From: Holtermannia corniformis
Taxonomy: Eukaryota; Basidiomycota; Tremellomycetes; Holtermanniales
Assembly (NCBI GenBank): GCA_001599935.1
Contig: BCIJ01000001.1
Location: forward strand, 932,277-996,276
Length of the DNA stretch: 64,000 nt
Direction of reading: 5' to 3'
Part shown: piece by piece, positions 48,111-59,076 of the stretch
Numbering within the stretch: position 1 is the stretch's first letter
How the letters are laid out: each line of letters starts with the position of its first letter
Notes under the pieces: generated by a model
What the model was told of the DNA's origin: nothing
Database searches by the model: none
Seen by the model: the letters and a program-made list of their open reading frames with translations, nothing else
Translations under genes and position numbers: made by a program

Positions 48111-50773
48111 ATGGCCGTGAGTGTGCCGAGCTTGGTCAGGTGCGGAGACTTTGCTGACCATATAGAGCGTCGTTGGTATTGACTTGGGCAACCTTTCCTC
48201 CAAGGTGAGCATTCAGACCGAGCTGGACATCTGGCTGACAGTGCTTGCTAGATCGGTGTCGCCCGGAACCGTGGTATCGATGTGATTGCCAACGAAGGTC
48301 AGTCTCAAGTGATCAGCACAATCATACTGACTTGGCCAGTGTCGAACCGAGCAACCCCGTGCGTCCCCTGTCGCCTGTGCACCAACCCAGCCTGACATTT
48401 GTAGTTCCCTCATCTCCTACACAGCCCGCCAGCGCCTCGTCGGTGAGGCCGCCAAGACGGCCGAGACTTCAAACTTCAAAAACACGATCGGCAGCTTGAA
48501 GCGCTTGGTAGGCCGCAAGGCTTCAGACCCCGAGGTCGGTCGGCGCAAACGCGTCCCAGTCCCAGTACTGACCAACGCAGGTGACCGAGATTGAAAAAAA
48601 GTTTATCAACGCCGAGCTCGTCGATGCCGGAGACAGCGTCGGTGTCAAGGTCAACTACCTTGGCCAACCGACCGTGTTCTCTGCGACTCAACTGGTCGCT
48701 ACCTACCTGACAAAGCTCCGGGACACGACCGCGGCCGAGCTCAAGCAGGCCGTGACCGATGTCGTGATTGCCGTCCCAGGCTGGTACACCGACGTCCAGC
48801 GTCGGGCACTGCACGATGCTGCTGGTATCGCCGGCTTGAACGCTCTCCGCCTCATCAACGACACGACCGCCATCGCCCTCGGCTACGGGATCACCAAGGG
48901 CGACCTGCCCGAGGACGCCGACAAGCCAAAGCACGTCGTGTTTGTCGACATTGGGCACTCGAACTACTCTGTCGCCGTCGTCGCGTTCTCAAAGGGTCAG
49001 CTCACCGTCAAGTCGACCGCGTACGATCGCCACTTTGGTGGCCGCGACTTTGACTATGCCCTGCTCGAGCACTTTGCAAAGGAGTTTGACGCAAAGTACA
49101 AGATTGACGTCATGAGCTCGCCAAAGGCCGTGTTCCGCCTTGCCGCCGGCTGCGAGCGTCTCAAAAAGGTGCTCTCGGCCAACGCCGAGGCCCCGATCAA
49201 CGTCGAGTCGCTCGCCGTCGACATTGACGCTTCCTCGTCGCTCAGCCGTGACCAGTTTGAGCAGCTCACCGACCACTTGCTCTCGCGCGTCGCGACCCCG
49301 CTCGAGGCCGCGCTCGCCGAAGCTGGCTTGACCAAGGACGAGGTCGACTCGATCGAGCTCGTCGGTGGCTCGACTCGTGTCCCGGCCATCAAGGAGCGCA
49401 TCCAGGCCTTCTTTGGCAAGCCGCTCAGCTACACTCTCAACCAGGAAGAGGCCGTCGCTCGCGGTGCCACGTTTGCGTGCGCCACGCTCTCGCCCGTCTT
49501 CCGCGTTCGCGAGTTTGCCGTCCACGACGCGACCCCTTACCCGATCAAGGTCCAGTGGGAGAAGGAGGCCGGGAACCCGGACGAGGACACGGAGCTCGTC
49601 GTCTTCCCCCGCCACAACCCGATCCCGTCGACCAAGATCCTGACCTTTTACCGGGGCGGTCCTTTCGAGCTCGAGGCTCGCTACACGGACGACGCTGTGA
49701 TTCCCAAGGGCATCAACCCTTGGGTCGGCAAGGTTGTCGTCAAGGGCGTCGAGCCTGCCGCCAATGGCGACCTCGCGTGCATCAAGGTCAAGGCGCGCCT
49801 CAACCTACACGGCATTCTCAACTTTGAGCAGGCCTACCAGGTCGAAGAGGTTGAAAAGGAGGAGATTGTCACCACGGGCGAGGGCGAGGACAAGGTCGAG
49901 GAGAAGAAGCTCGTCAAGAAGATTCAGCGCAAGGGCGACCTTGCCATTGTCGCGACCTACACTTCGCTCCCGGCCACCAAGCTCAACGAGTACCAAGAGA
50001 CCGAGGGCCAGCTGTACGCTTCCGACAAGCTCGTGATGGAGACCGAGGACCGCAAGAACGCGCTCGAAGAGTACGTGTACGACACGCGCGGCAAGCTCGA
50101 GGACCGCTATGCGCCGTTTGTCACGGCCGAGGAGAAGGACAAGCTGCTCGCTGGCTTGTCCGAGGCCGAAGACTGGCTCTACACCGACGAGGGCGAGGAC
50201 GCGAGCAAGTCGGCCTACGTGGCCAAGCTTGACGGCCTCAAGGCGATCGGCGACCAAGTCGTCCTGCGCTGGAAAGAGGCCGACGAGCGCCCAAAGGCCG
50301 CCGCCGCCCTTCGTGAAGCTCTCAACACGTACATGACCCAGGTCAACAGCGGTGACGAAAAGTATTCGCACATTGACGATGCCGACAAGAACAAGGTGGT
50401 GAGTCGCTCTGGCCGTCTGGCGAGATGCAACCTGACATGATTGCAGATTGAAAAGTGCGCGACGAATGCCCAGTGGCTCGACGACGGGCTCGCTCGCCAG
50501 GCTGAGCGCGCCAAGAACGTCAAGCCGATCATTCTGTCCGAGGACATTCTCAAGCGCCGCGATGACACTGTCTACACTTGCGCGGCGATCATGAACCGCC
50601 CCAAGCCTCGTGCGCCACAGATCCCGACCGAGACCCCGAGCGGGACTCGGACGCCGCAGCAGGACGAGGAGCCCAAGGAGGAGAAGGAGGACGGCGGGCC
50701 GACGATTGAGGAGATGGACGTCGGTGAGTGTGGTGGTGCGCACAGGCTGAACGCTGATGGCTGTGCAGACTAA
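48111..50773 (+). CDS. SSE1: Hsp110-family chaperone (nucleotide exchange factor for Hsp70)
   Basis: Exon 1 codes only Met-Ala (ATGGCC then GTGAGT). The next exons give SVVGIDLGNLSSKIGVARN, RGIDVIANEVSNRATPS and SYTARQRLVGEAAKTAE, the Hsp110 nucleotide-binding domain. The rest is in one large exon: VVIAVPGWYTDVQRRALHDA, LINDTTAIALGYGITKGDLP, VVFVDIGHSNYSVAVVAF, DRHFGGRDFDYALLEHFAKE and VELVGGSTRVPAIKE-like IELVGGSTRVPAIKERI. The expanded acidic loop of Hsp110 (EEVEKEEIVTTGEGEDKVEE) and the long C-terminal helices follow. A last tiny exon ends MDVD at 50773. Length is about 770 residues. Sse1 drives ADP release from cytosolic Hsp70 and holds unfolded proteins. Confidence 0.96.
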
Positions 50774-50846
50774 ATGGGAAAAGGAGACACTGTAGCGGTT
50801 CGACTGGCATGTTGGAGGATAGATGCAGATTGTCACTTTGTCGACT

Positions 50847-51782
50847 ACGCGCCGTTCAACCGCTTCCACTCGTCATCAATCGTCCTGACAAAGTTGGACG
50901 GCTCGTGACCGGCCTATGTAGCTTGATCAGCTCGATACGCAGGCGCGGGGTACATACATCACACTGCTTCCACTCGCCATCGTGCACACACCGCACCCGG
51001 TCCTCGACCAGAATCGTACAGCTCGTCTTGATCCCACGCTCGATCGTCCTCGCCACACTCTGCTCAAGCAGTCGTCTCCCCTGCTTGCCCTCCACACAGC
51101 GCTCGACGCCACTCTGGGTCCACTCGACCCCGACAGTCTTGGCGCAAGACCGAGCGTACGCATCGTCCCCGACGTCGGAGAGCGAGCCGAACGACTGGCA
51201 TGTGACAAACGGCCACCACGCGCTAAAGGGCGTCTTGGATGCCATGCAGAGCTGTTGGATGTTGCCTTTGCCTGCGGGTGTTGTAGTGTTTCGAACGGGA
51301 GGAGAAAGGAGAGACGTACATTCCGTGTCACCGTGCATGCATTCGACGCCGTGAGCGGCGTGCTTGTCGGGCCTGGGTGGATGAGCTTGGCTCCCTGCAG
51401 GTGCGACATCTGCACTCACGTAGCGATATAGTTGAGCTTGACGTCGACCTTGTCCTTGATCCCTTCATAGTTCAACACCTAGCAACGCTTAGCCACAGCC
51501 GCGGAGCGCCAGCCAGCACACCTTGTCGAAAGTGATCTCGCACAGCCGCTGCGTCGGTCCATCAGCACTTGAGCAGAGTAGAAGAAGGTAGCTTGTGAAC
51601 AAAGGACGTACGGCGTCTGGACACTTGGACATGACATATAGCTCGACTCTTACTCTAGTTGCGTTGGCGGTTGGCGTGTGCTTGGGTGTGGTGAAGGGCA
51701 GCTGGCCGACTGGTGGCACCACTGCGGCATATGCTGATGAGGCGACGAGCGCTAAGAGTGTGATGAGCTGGCTTGCGATCAT
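50847..51782 (-). CDS. GILT-family thiol reductase-like secreted/vacuolar protein
   Basis: The start at 51782 opens a signal peptide (MIASQLITLLALVASSAYAA). The GILT-like core is RVRVELYVMSKCPDA, then RLCEITFDKVLNYEGIKDKV with DVKLNYIAT, HGVECMHGDTECTGNIQQLC, PFSAWWPFVTCQSFGSLSD, YARSCAKTVGVEW and RGIKTSCTILVEDRVRCVHD. The conserved cysteines of the C-H-G-x2-E-C-x2-N-x2-Q signature are recognisable as HGVECMHGDTECTGNIQQLC. The usual active-site CxxC is CPDA, so only one of the two cysteines is in place; this is common in fungal members as far as I recall. The protein ends EPSNFVRTIDDEWKRLNGA with stop at 50847-50849. Animal GILT reduces disulphides in lysosomes. Confidence 0.85.
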
Positions 51783-51929
51783 GGTGGGCAGTCGACGTCG
51801 TTGAGACCGCGAGACTGTAGTCGCCACTGCGCTTAGGCAACGACGGAAGCAAACTTAATGCGGGGCTCCACGCGGCATTGACGTCGTGAAGTTGTCGTTG
51901 TTGAGCGCAGCAACCCTCAGCAACCCAGC

Positions 51930-53104
51930 ATGCCTCAGGAGCTGTTGGCCTTCCCGCCACTCTACATTGTGGTTGGTATCTATCGCCTGTTGACAGACCC
52001 CGTGCTGCGCGATGCGTCATGGGACAAGGTCCGGCATGCGACATATCGCGGTCTGGCGGTCGGATTCGTGTGGACGGCGCTGTCGTGGCCGTGGCAGCAT
52101 TGGTTCGTCAAGCACTTTCTGGTTGGAGGGAATGGCAAGGGCTGGTGGGGTCGCAGAGCTCCGGAGGAGACTTCACAAGGTCTGCATGTGCTCGGCGGCG
52201 GTGCATTCGCCATGGACATTGTGCTCTGTAAGTCATCCGACGGTATGACGAGTACTGCTTATAGACAGATACCCACATCATCGTCCTCCTCCCCCAGCTG
52301 ACCCAAATCCTCCGCTTCTTCCTCATCAAGAACATTCGACTCTCCCGCTCCCGCGCTTGGGCCCTCACTGTCGCCTCGCGCGGCAAAGGTCCTGAATTCT
52401 GGTCTAACGGTTATGTCGAAGAATGGGCCGTACCGCCTGTCGATCCGAGCCCTGGCACGAGCTGGGCGAGAAAGGACGCCAAGCGGAATAACCTTGAACG
52501 CACGGTCAAGTGGGTGCTGTGGTGGCCGAGCCAGATGTTGATCCGACACTGTGCGTATGGTAGCTCTATCAGACCAAGCTATCACGACTGATTGCATGGC
52601 GCTAGTCATCCTGATGCCAATCAACCCGACACTGCCGTTCTTCTCGATCGCGTTGACGGCTGCGCTCAGAGCGATCGCCACCGGCCGATACCTACACGAG
52701 CCATACTTTATCGCCAAGAAGCTGTCGGACGAGGAGACGTGGCGGTTCATCGAGGAGCGTCGCTGGGGCTACCGCGGTGAGTGCAATCCTCACCAGCGTG
52801 GATTGCGGCTGATCGACTGCAGCGTTTGGCTTCACGGCGTCACTCGTCGAGCAGATTCCGATCGTCGGTTTGGCCTTTTCAGTCTCGAACAGAGTCGGCG
52901 CCGCCATGTGGTCGGTACAGTCTGGGATCGCTTGCTGACTGACGCTCACACGTCTACAGGGCGTTTGACCTGGAGAAGCGGCAGCACGCGTTTGCGTCGG
53001 GTGAGCTCGAGCCGCTACAACCAAACGAGACCGGCCTACTGGGCGGTGCAGGAACTCAAGTTGAGCATGTCAAAGCATCGACAGACACAAAGAAGGACTT
53101 GTAG
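51930..53104 (+). CDS. EI24/Rrt8-like multi-pass membrane protein
   Basis: The start at 51930 gives MPQELLAFPPLYIVVGIYRL, and five exons encode several hydrophobic segments: GLAVGFVWTALSWPWQHW, HIIVLLPQLTQILRFFLI, LILMPINPTLPFFSIALTAA and FGFTASLVEQIPIVGLAFSV followed by SNRVGAAMWAFDLEKRQ. The last pattern, 'F-G...E-IP-G--F---N-VGAA-WA-D-E', is typical of the EI24-related fungal family that includes Rrt8 and the lipid-droplet proteins of dityrosine wall formation. The C-terminus is polar (QVEHVKASTDTKKDL). It is divergent from the GILT gene across about 150 bases, probably a shared promoter. Function is uncertain beyond membrane location. Confidence 0.6.
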
Positions 53105-53309
53105 ATCACACCTAGCCAAGATGCATCGCCTGCGCGCAGTCGTGCTATCTGCCACTCGGACCGGATTACCGCATCGAGCAGGTGGCGGATGACGTCTGAC
53201 GCCCAACCACTGCCCCGCCCGACGCCCACTGCACCCTTCACCACTCGAAAAGTCTTCTCACTCCAATCCATCCCACTTGTCCTTCCCATCAGCTTATACA
53301 TCCATCACA

Positions 53310-54681
53310 ATGGGCTACACTGTCAACGTTACCGTGAGTAGGAGATCCCCACTTCGTCTCATGCGGTGCAGGCTCCGAGCTGACCACCCGCGGTACAGGG
53401 CATCTCGCCCGAGACGACCGAGGAGAAGCTGAACGACTTTTTCTCATTCTGCGGCAAGCTCGTCAGCGTCCAGAAGAACGACAAGGTCCGTGGCTGGTGC
53501 GAGAGGCGCCTGGTGGACGGCTGATGGCAAGCAGAGCGCCGTTTTGGTGTTTGAGAAGAGCAGTGCGGCCAAGACGGCCTTGATGCTGTGAGTGGCTGTG
53601 CATTGTTGCGGTCAATCGGCCGTATGCTGATGCCTTGGCTGTAGAAACGGTGGAACGTGAGTTGGCTTTGTGTGGATGATCGGACAGAGATAAGAAGCTG
53701 ACCCGGCCTTTTCCGACTCGTGTAGTGTGAGTCATTTCTTGCGGGCACTGCCTGCTGCAGACGGCGTGTCTGCGCTTGTTACAGCTGAAGACGTGCTGAC
53801 GCTCCGACGACAGCTCGACGGCGCCCACCTTGAAGTCACTTCCGACCTCCCGCCCGCTCAGTCCATCCTGCCCAACAACGCGACCGGCACGACCCCGATC
53901 GGCGCCAAGACGGATGCCGACGGTCACATCCTGCAAGAGGACAAGCCGCGCGTGAGTCGCACAGTGGCCAAGGGGCGATCGCTGACGTCACGTCATAGGC
54001 TGCCATTGTTGCCGAGTACCTCGCTCACGGCTACACGCTTGGCGACCACATTATCCAGCGCGCGATCGACCTTGACCGTACGTGCTTGCCGGGTTATTGA
54101 CGGAGATTGCACCTAACGAGACGTACAGACAAGCAGGGCATCTCGGCCAAGTTCCTCTCGTTTATCCACTCGTTTGACAAGACTGTCGGCGAGAAGGGTC
54201 GGTTGCCGGTTGGCAAGCGTGCTCAAACTGACGCCGTGCAGTCGTTGGCCCCGAGCAGACCGTGTCGGGCAAGCTCAACGAGCACGTCACGACGGCTATC
54301 AACAAGACCAAAGAGGTCGACGCGAACCGTGGCGTGTCGTCGCGCATCGGCGACTACTACAGCAAGGTGCTTGCCACACCTTTCGGTCAGAAGTGAGTCG
54401 GTGCTGCCTTTGGAACCAGGACTGATGGTCAGGGTGCACACTTTCTACACCTCGACCTCGAAGCAGGTCTTGGACGTGCACGAGGAGGCTCGCCGCATTG
54501 CCGTGAGTGTGCCAGGTGGTCGAGATACATGTGCTGACGGCTACAGGCCGAGAAGAAGGCTGCAAGCCAACCGGCTACACCGGTGACGGCCAGCTCGGTC
54601 CCGGCTGAGCCTGCTACTGCCCCGGCCACCACTGCTTCGCCCGCTGTGCCCGTCGTGCCCTCGTACGCGATGCCCCAGTAG
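53310..54681 (+). CDS. Vip1-like RRM protein with a one-base exon
   Basis: The start at 53310 gives MGYTVNVTGISPETTEEKLN, an RRM with RNP2-like YTVNVTGI and RNP1-like SAVLVFEKSSAAKTALML. The middle part, GAKTDADGHILQEDKPRAAI with AEYLAHGYTLGDHIIQRAID, a helical VSGKLNEHVTTAINKTKEVD and ISSRIGDYYSKVLATPFGQK-like SRIGDYYSKVLATPFGQK, matches fungal Vip1-type proteins. The C-terminus is Ala/Pro/Thr-rich, ending PSYAMPQ at 54681. Nine or more exons are small. To read LNGGTLDGAHLEV, a 12-base exon (53645-53656), a single T (53726) and the next exon from 53814 must be joined; each flanking intron has GTGAGT and a CTGAC branch point. Biological role is not established. Confidence 0.85.
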
Positions 54682-56144
54682 ACTTCCTACCTGCCTCTAG
54701 CCCGTATCTCTAGTTGTCGATGAATAGTAATGCTCAGTGGTTGCCGTGATACCGACACAAGTGCATAAACGTCTACGAAAGAATATCTAGGCCAAAGGCC
54801 ATGTGACCAAACCGACAGCAGCCTCAGAGTAGTCCTGATCGAGTTATCTCACGCCCGGCATGGACGCGCCGAGCGTTGACTCACCCCGAAGGGCAAGCCC
54901 GAGACGCCACCAAATTACACTAAAGCTCTTCGTCTCGGGTCTGTGCGTGTGCGCACAGACAGCTGCCCGGACACCACACTGCAGAGCGACGCATGGGTCT
55001 CAAGACGAAGAGCGACCTCCGTATCCCTACCAAGCCCAAGAAACGACCCCCATACCCTCCCCCCTACGGGTTCTCTGGGTCGCCCGGGAACGAGCTAAAG
55101 GGCCGCGGGCGCATTTCTGGTCGGACACTGCACGGCGATTGGCCGTGGACTCGTTTAGAGTCACTCTAGTAGGCGGTGCCACTAGGGAGGTTGGAATGCC
55201 AGGACCTTATCCCGCTCGCGAGGGGGCAATGTGACTATGGAACGTCAGCGTCTTGTTGTGAGATGCGAGATGCAAACGTACCATGTGTCAACTGCTGTAC
55301 GTGACGAGCATTGTGACCTTGAAGCTGGGGTAGTGGGATCAGTGCTGTGCTGGGCAGAGAAGGTGGACATACCTGCTGTCGGAGCGGTGAGGGCAAAGCA
55401 AGAGCGAGTTGGACATTTGAACGGCGGCGAAGCGTGTCGGCGTTGCGCGGTGAAAGGAGAGTCGTAGGGGTTTGGCGGCCATCTTTGCCAACGACCCGTC
55501 GAGAGTGAGTACCCCGAGTCGGCGGTGCAGTCCGACTATGGCACTGATGGACGGTCAACGTGTACTGGCGTTGGTGTCTGCCGCGGAACATGCGAGGTGC
55601 TGACTTGAGTGGCCGATGGACGAGGCCTGAATACCTGTCGAGCATGATCCCTCTGCATTGACCTTCTGACATCCTTGCGGCTGAACTTGTCTCATAGTAC
55701 ATTCGCAAAGCTGAACACAGAATCCTACCATATCGCAATGTCCCGCGATAAGAGCCAGCAAAGTCAAGACGCGCCAGACGAGTCATCATCCCACCTGCAT
55801 CGCTGCTTTCGAGCTGGACGCGCCAGTGCTCCTGGCGCCGAGCCTCTGCAGTCTAGCGCTGAGCATTGCTTCAGAGTCTACAGCTGGACCGACTGTGCGC
55901 CTGGTAGATGACAGGGCTGATGGCAGTGGTCACTATCGCGAGATTGACTGGGTGGCTGGTAAGCGCTGGCGTGGCCGATGCGCCTATAACTTGCTGATGC
56001 TTCAGGACGAAGACTCACCACAAAAGCAAGTACAGCAAGGCAGCAAGACCAAGACGCCAAAAGGAGACGTAGCTTGACCATCGTAGGCGACCACGACCTG
56101 ACTGTCATTCAATCGTCGGCCCACTCACGCCAATTTTCAAAAGT
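54682..56144. other. Large spacer with only weak coding candidates
   Basis: No gene here is firm. Two weak candidates exist. On the minus strand, exons around 55440-55200 splice neatly (introns GTATGT...CAG and GTACGT...GCTGACGTTCCATAG) into a peptide ending THVTLPPRERDKVLAFQPP, but no start or domain is clear; it could be a non-coding transcript. On the plus strand, 55738-56077 starts MSRDKSQQSQDAPDESSSH and needs an implausible 23-base intron at 55904-55926. The rest, including 54860-55230, shows no recognisable tRNA, 5S rRNA or snRNA. Confidence 0.4.
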
Positions 56145-58730
56145 ATGGAGTCGAGTATCAAGCATGGGGGAGTGTCGCGAAAAGTGCTTCTCGCGCTGGC
56201 TGTAGTGGTTGTCCAGCTCAGTGTGTTGCCGTTGACACTTGGTGGGTTAGTGACTGCAGCCGCGCTGTGCTGACAGTCCCAGCTGACGGCAATGACTTTG
56301 TCAACCCATCCTACTTGATGAACCCAGGTTCAGGTGGCGCCGATACCTCGGCAGCTCAACGACAGATCATCCGCAGTGCGGGTCAAGCCGCCAAGAAAGG
56401 CCCATGGAGTGCGCTTGCCTGAGTTCATGCACGACTGCAAGCTCACGCTACGCAGGTGCACAGAGTCGCGGTATCACCTGGGGTAATGGCGATCCTCGAG
56501 ACTATTTGAGCTGGGCGCCGTAGTACGTGAACTCTGTACGCCCGCATCCGTGTTGACGGCTGTACAGCTGGTGGCCCAACTGCAATTGGTGCGGCGAGAG
56601 TGGGCAAGCCAACAGCGCCGATTCGGACGACGACGACGGGTCTCAAGATCCGCAGCGCCGCAAAAGACAGGTCCTCGACGGCGCAAGTCCCGCGTCGAGC
56701 GAACCAGTCGACAGCCCAGCTGCTGCCAGTGCCAGTACGCAACCGGTCTCCAGTTCAACGACCAGCTCGATTACAGGCGCTGTGCAGACCTCGACTGCAA
56801 GCCCACAAGAGACCGAGTCTACCGACGAGGACGACGGCGACGTTGCTTCTGGTCTGCCGGTGCAAAACGCCAAGAAGACTACGTCCACCAAAAAGCCCAC
56901 CAAGACTACGTCCACCTCGGCTAGCTGCACGCCGAGCCCCACGACCAGCATGGCGCCTAGCGCAAGTGAGTCCCCTGCTGACATTGGCGATCTGGCAGCT
57001 GACATCGCCAGCGTGGACTACCTGCCCCTACAAGCAGCGCGATGGCAAAGTCAACCCAGACGTCAAAGACCTGCCCAACGGCGCGCTGGTCGCTTCCTCT
57101 CAAGCGACCGTGCTAAACGCCATGGCGTGGATCCTGGATGGCTCGCAGACATACTCGCAGAACGCGGCCACGTACATCTATACCTTTTTCCTAGACCCCG
57201 ACAACTCGATCAACCCCAACATGAAGTACGGTCAAGTCGTGCGCGGTCCGCCTGGAGGGCAAGAGGGCAACTACACGGGCGTGTTGGACTTTCGAAGTCT
57301 GGTCAAGGTCGTCAATGCCATCTTGCTCCTTCGCGCGTCCAATTCCCCAGACTGGTCGGCCGACCTCGACTCGGCCATGATCAGCTGGGCAACGCAATAC
57401 CTCGACTGGCTGCAGACGAGCGCCCAGGGCAAGAAGTCGGCAGGTGTGGCCAAGTACGTATCTGCGGCGAATGACTAGTTTGATGCTGATGGCTCAGCAA
57501 CCACGCAACGTTCTTCTTCAACCAGTATGCGGCGTTGAAGATGCTCACGGGTGACCTGGACGGTGCTCGTGCGGCGCTGCAGAGCTACTTTTCGAATCAG
57601 TTTCAAGATCAGCTGGCGGGTAGTGGCGAGCAGGTGGGCATCCAGCCCGCGCTACAAACTAGCTGACACCCCTAGCCATTCGAAGCCGTTCGCACGAGGC
57701 CATTCCACTACCGTTGTTTCAATCTCGAGGCGATGATCGTGAGTGTTCAAGCTCAACGTGCCGCAGAGGACTGACGTTCCAGACCAACGCCAAGCTTGGC
57801 GATATCCTCGGCCTGGATCTGTGGCTCCAGAAATCCAAATACGGCGCCACGATCCAGACGGCCGTCGACTACATGATGACTCTCGATCCTGGCAGTGAAG
57901 ACGCAAGCGAGCTGCTACCGCATGTAGCGACCGTCGCGGCGGCATACGGTGATCCGAAACGCAAGTATGCCAAGTTTCTCTCCAACAGCGGGACCGACTA
58001 CACCTCGCAGACCTTTTGGCTGTTTGACCAGCCGCAGGCCATGTCGAACACGCCGTATCAGCAAAAGCAAACCGGTCGACGATCCCTGCGCCGCTCGGAC
58101 GGGATTGCGCAAGTGTACGGCGCAGGCGGCTTGGGCGTCCCCATCATAGGCGTAGAGCATGCCTCGGGTCACGTCGTCGCGTCACTAGGCATCGCGGTTG
58201 ACAGCGCCCCAAGCTCCGCTTCCAGTTCGCGTGTCACAGCTACCAGTGCCCCATCATCGACAAGTGCGTCGAGTACTTCACAGGCCGTCTCGACGCCGTC
58301 AAGCGCGGCTGCTAGCTCGTCACATTCGAGCTCCTCCGCCTCGGCCGTATCGACCGCGGCTGGTTCGAGCGCCGAGGCAGCCGCGCCATCACTGGTGATC
58401 GCAGCCGCATACCACAACAATATCACATCCAACGGCCTGTTCCAAGCTGGATCAGTGCCCGGGCCGGAGCCGCTGTTCTCGTCACGGACGCAGTACAAGG
58501 ATGACGATCTGGTCGAGCTCGAGCCGGAGCTCTTTGTCAAGTATAGCAAGGTGAGTGGGGTGTAGTTGCCAAGGCCAAGCTCATGCTCCGGTCAGATCAA
58601 GGCCTACTACGACACTAAGGCGTCTTCTGACGAGTCGGAGACTGCGCCCGTGTTGCCAAAGCGAGAAACAGCGCCAGGCATTCAGCGTCTCGCGCAAGAC
58701 CTATGGAGGTTTACTGGTCTTGATTTGTAG
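56145..58730 (+). CDS. Secreted alginate-lyase-like protein
   Basis: The start at 56145 yields a signal sequence (KVLLALAVVVVQLSVLPL). The alginate lyase/heparinase-like (alpha/alpha toroid) fold follows: DNDFVNPSYLMNPGSGGAD-like NDFVNPSYLMNPGSGGADT, ITWGNGDPRDYLSWAPYWWP with NCNWCG, a long Ser/Thr/Pro/Lys linker, then TCPYKQRDGKVNPDVKDLPN, VLNAMAWILDGSQTYSQNA, FFLDPDNSINPNMKYGQVVR, TGVLDFRSLVKVVNAILLLR, NNHATFFFNQYAALKML, RTRPFHYRCFNLEAMITNA. A second Ser-rich region precedes the end at 58730. The NNH and Arg-Pro-x-His-Tyr motifs are catalytic-type residues of polysaccharide lyases in family PL5 relatives. About eight introns are needed. The substrate is unknown; fungal members are widespread and need not act on alginate. 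Confidence 0.85.
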
Positions 58731-58942
58731 CTACACCATTGTTCTGTAGCATTATAATGTATGCGCATGCCCAAAGAGTGCCACCTAACCCCCGCGCGCT
58801 AACCCCCGGCGTTTTTCGGCGGGGTTTGGCTCGGTACGAAAAAGTGTGATTTGCTCCCGTTGCCCGGTTGGTGCGGCAGCCAGATCGAGGTGCACGAGCG
58901 AGCAGTCTCAGCTCTACCAACTCAAGAAAACAACACGTCAAG

Positions 58943-59076
58943 GTGAGCACTGCTGGCAAGGAGCATCCGAACAGAGGGCTGACGGTATTCCTTGCTTGCT
59001 TTGTGTCGTCTCTTCGGATGGTGTCAATCGGTCGATTTGATGTCGCTTGATGCTCTCCGGTGGTTTGGACGATCAG
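58943..59076 (+). other. Candidate 5' UTR intron of RPL13
   Basis: GTGAGC follows CAAG, a CTGAC branch point is at about 58979, and the first AG after it is directly before the RPL13 start codon. At 134 bases this is longer than local introns, as is common for ribosomal-protein leaders. I checked for snoRNA boxes and found no ordered C (RUGAUGA) and D (CUGA) pair. Confidence 0.5.

Noticed and set aside
49805..50869. A 354-codon minus-strand ORF opposite SSE1.
   Set aside because: It lies antisense to a highly conserved Hsp110 coding exon and mirrors its codon bias; its translation is a Leu/Val/Arg shadow with no domain.
54991..55170. A plus-strand frame starting MGLKTKSDLRIPTKPKKRPP, Pro/Gly-rich, of 58 codons.
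   Set aside because: No splice signals, no homology I recognise and no supporting context; it reads as chance in GC-rich spacer.
55738..56077. A possible small gene just upstream of the alginate-lyase-like gene.
   Set aside because: Its frame depends on a 23-base intron and the product has no domain; kept only as a note in the spacer entry and as a point for the ultra-short-intron question.
58943..59076. A snoRNA inside the RPL13 leader intron, as seen in some animals.
   Set aside because: The CUGA-like box comes before, not after, any RUGAUGA-like box, so a C/D snoRNA is not supported; an H/ACA type could not be judged by eye.
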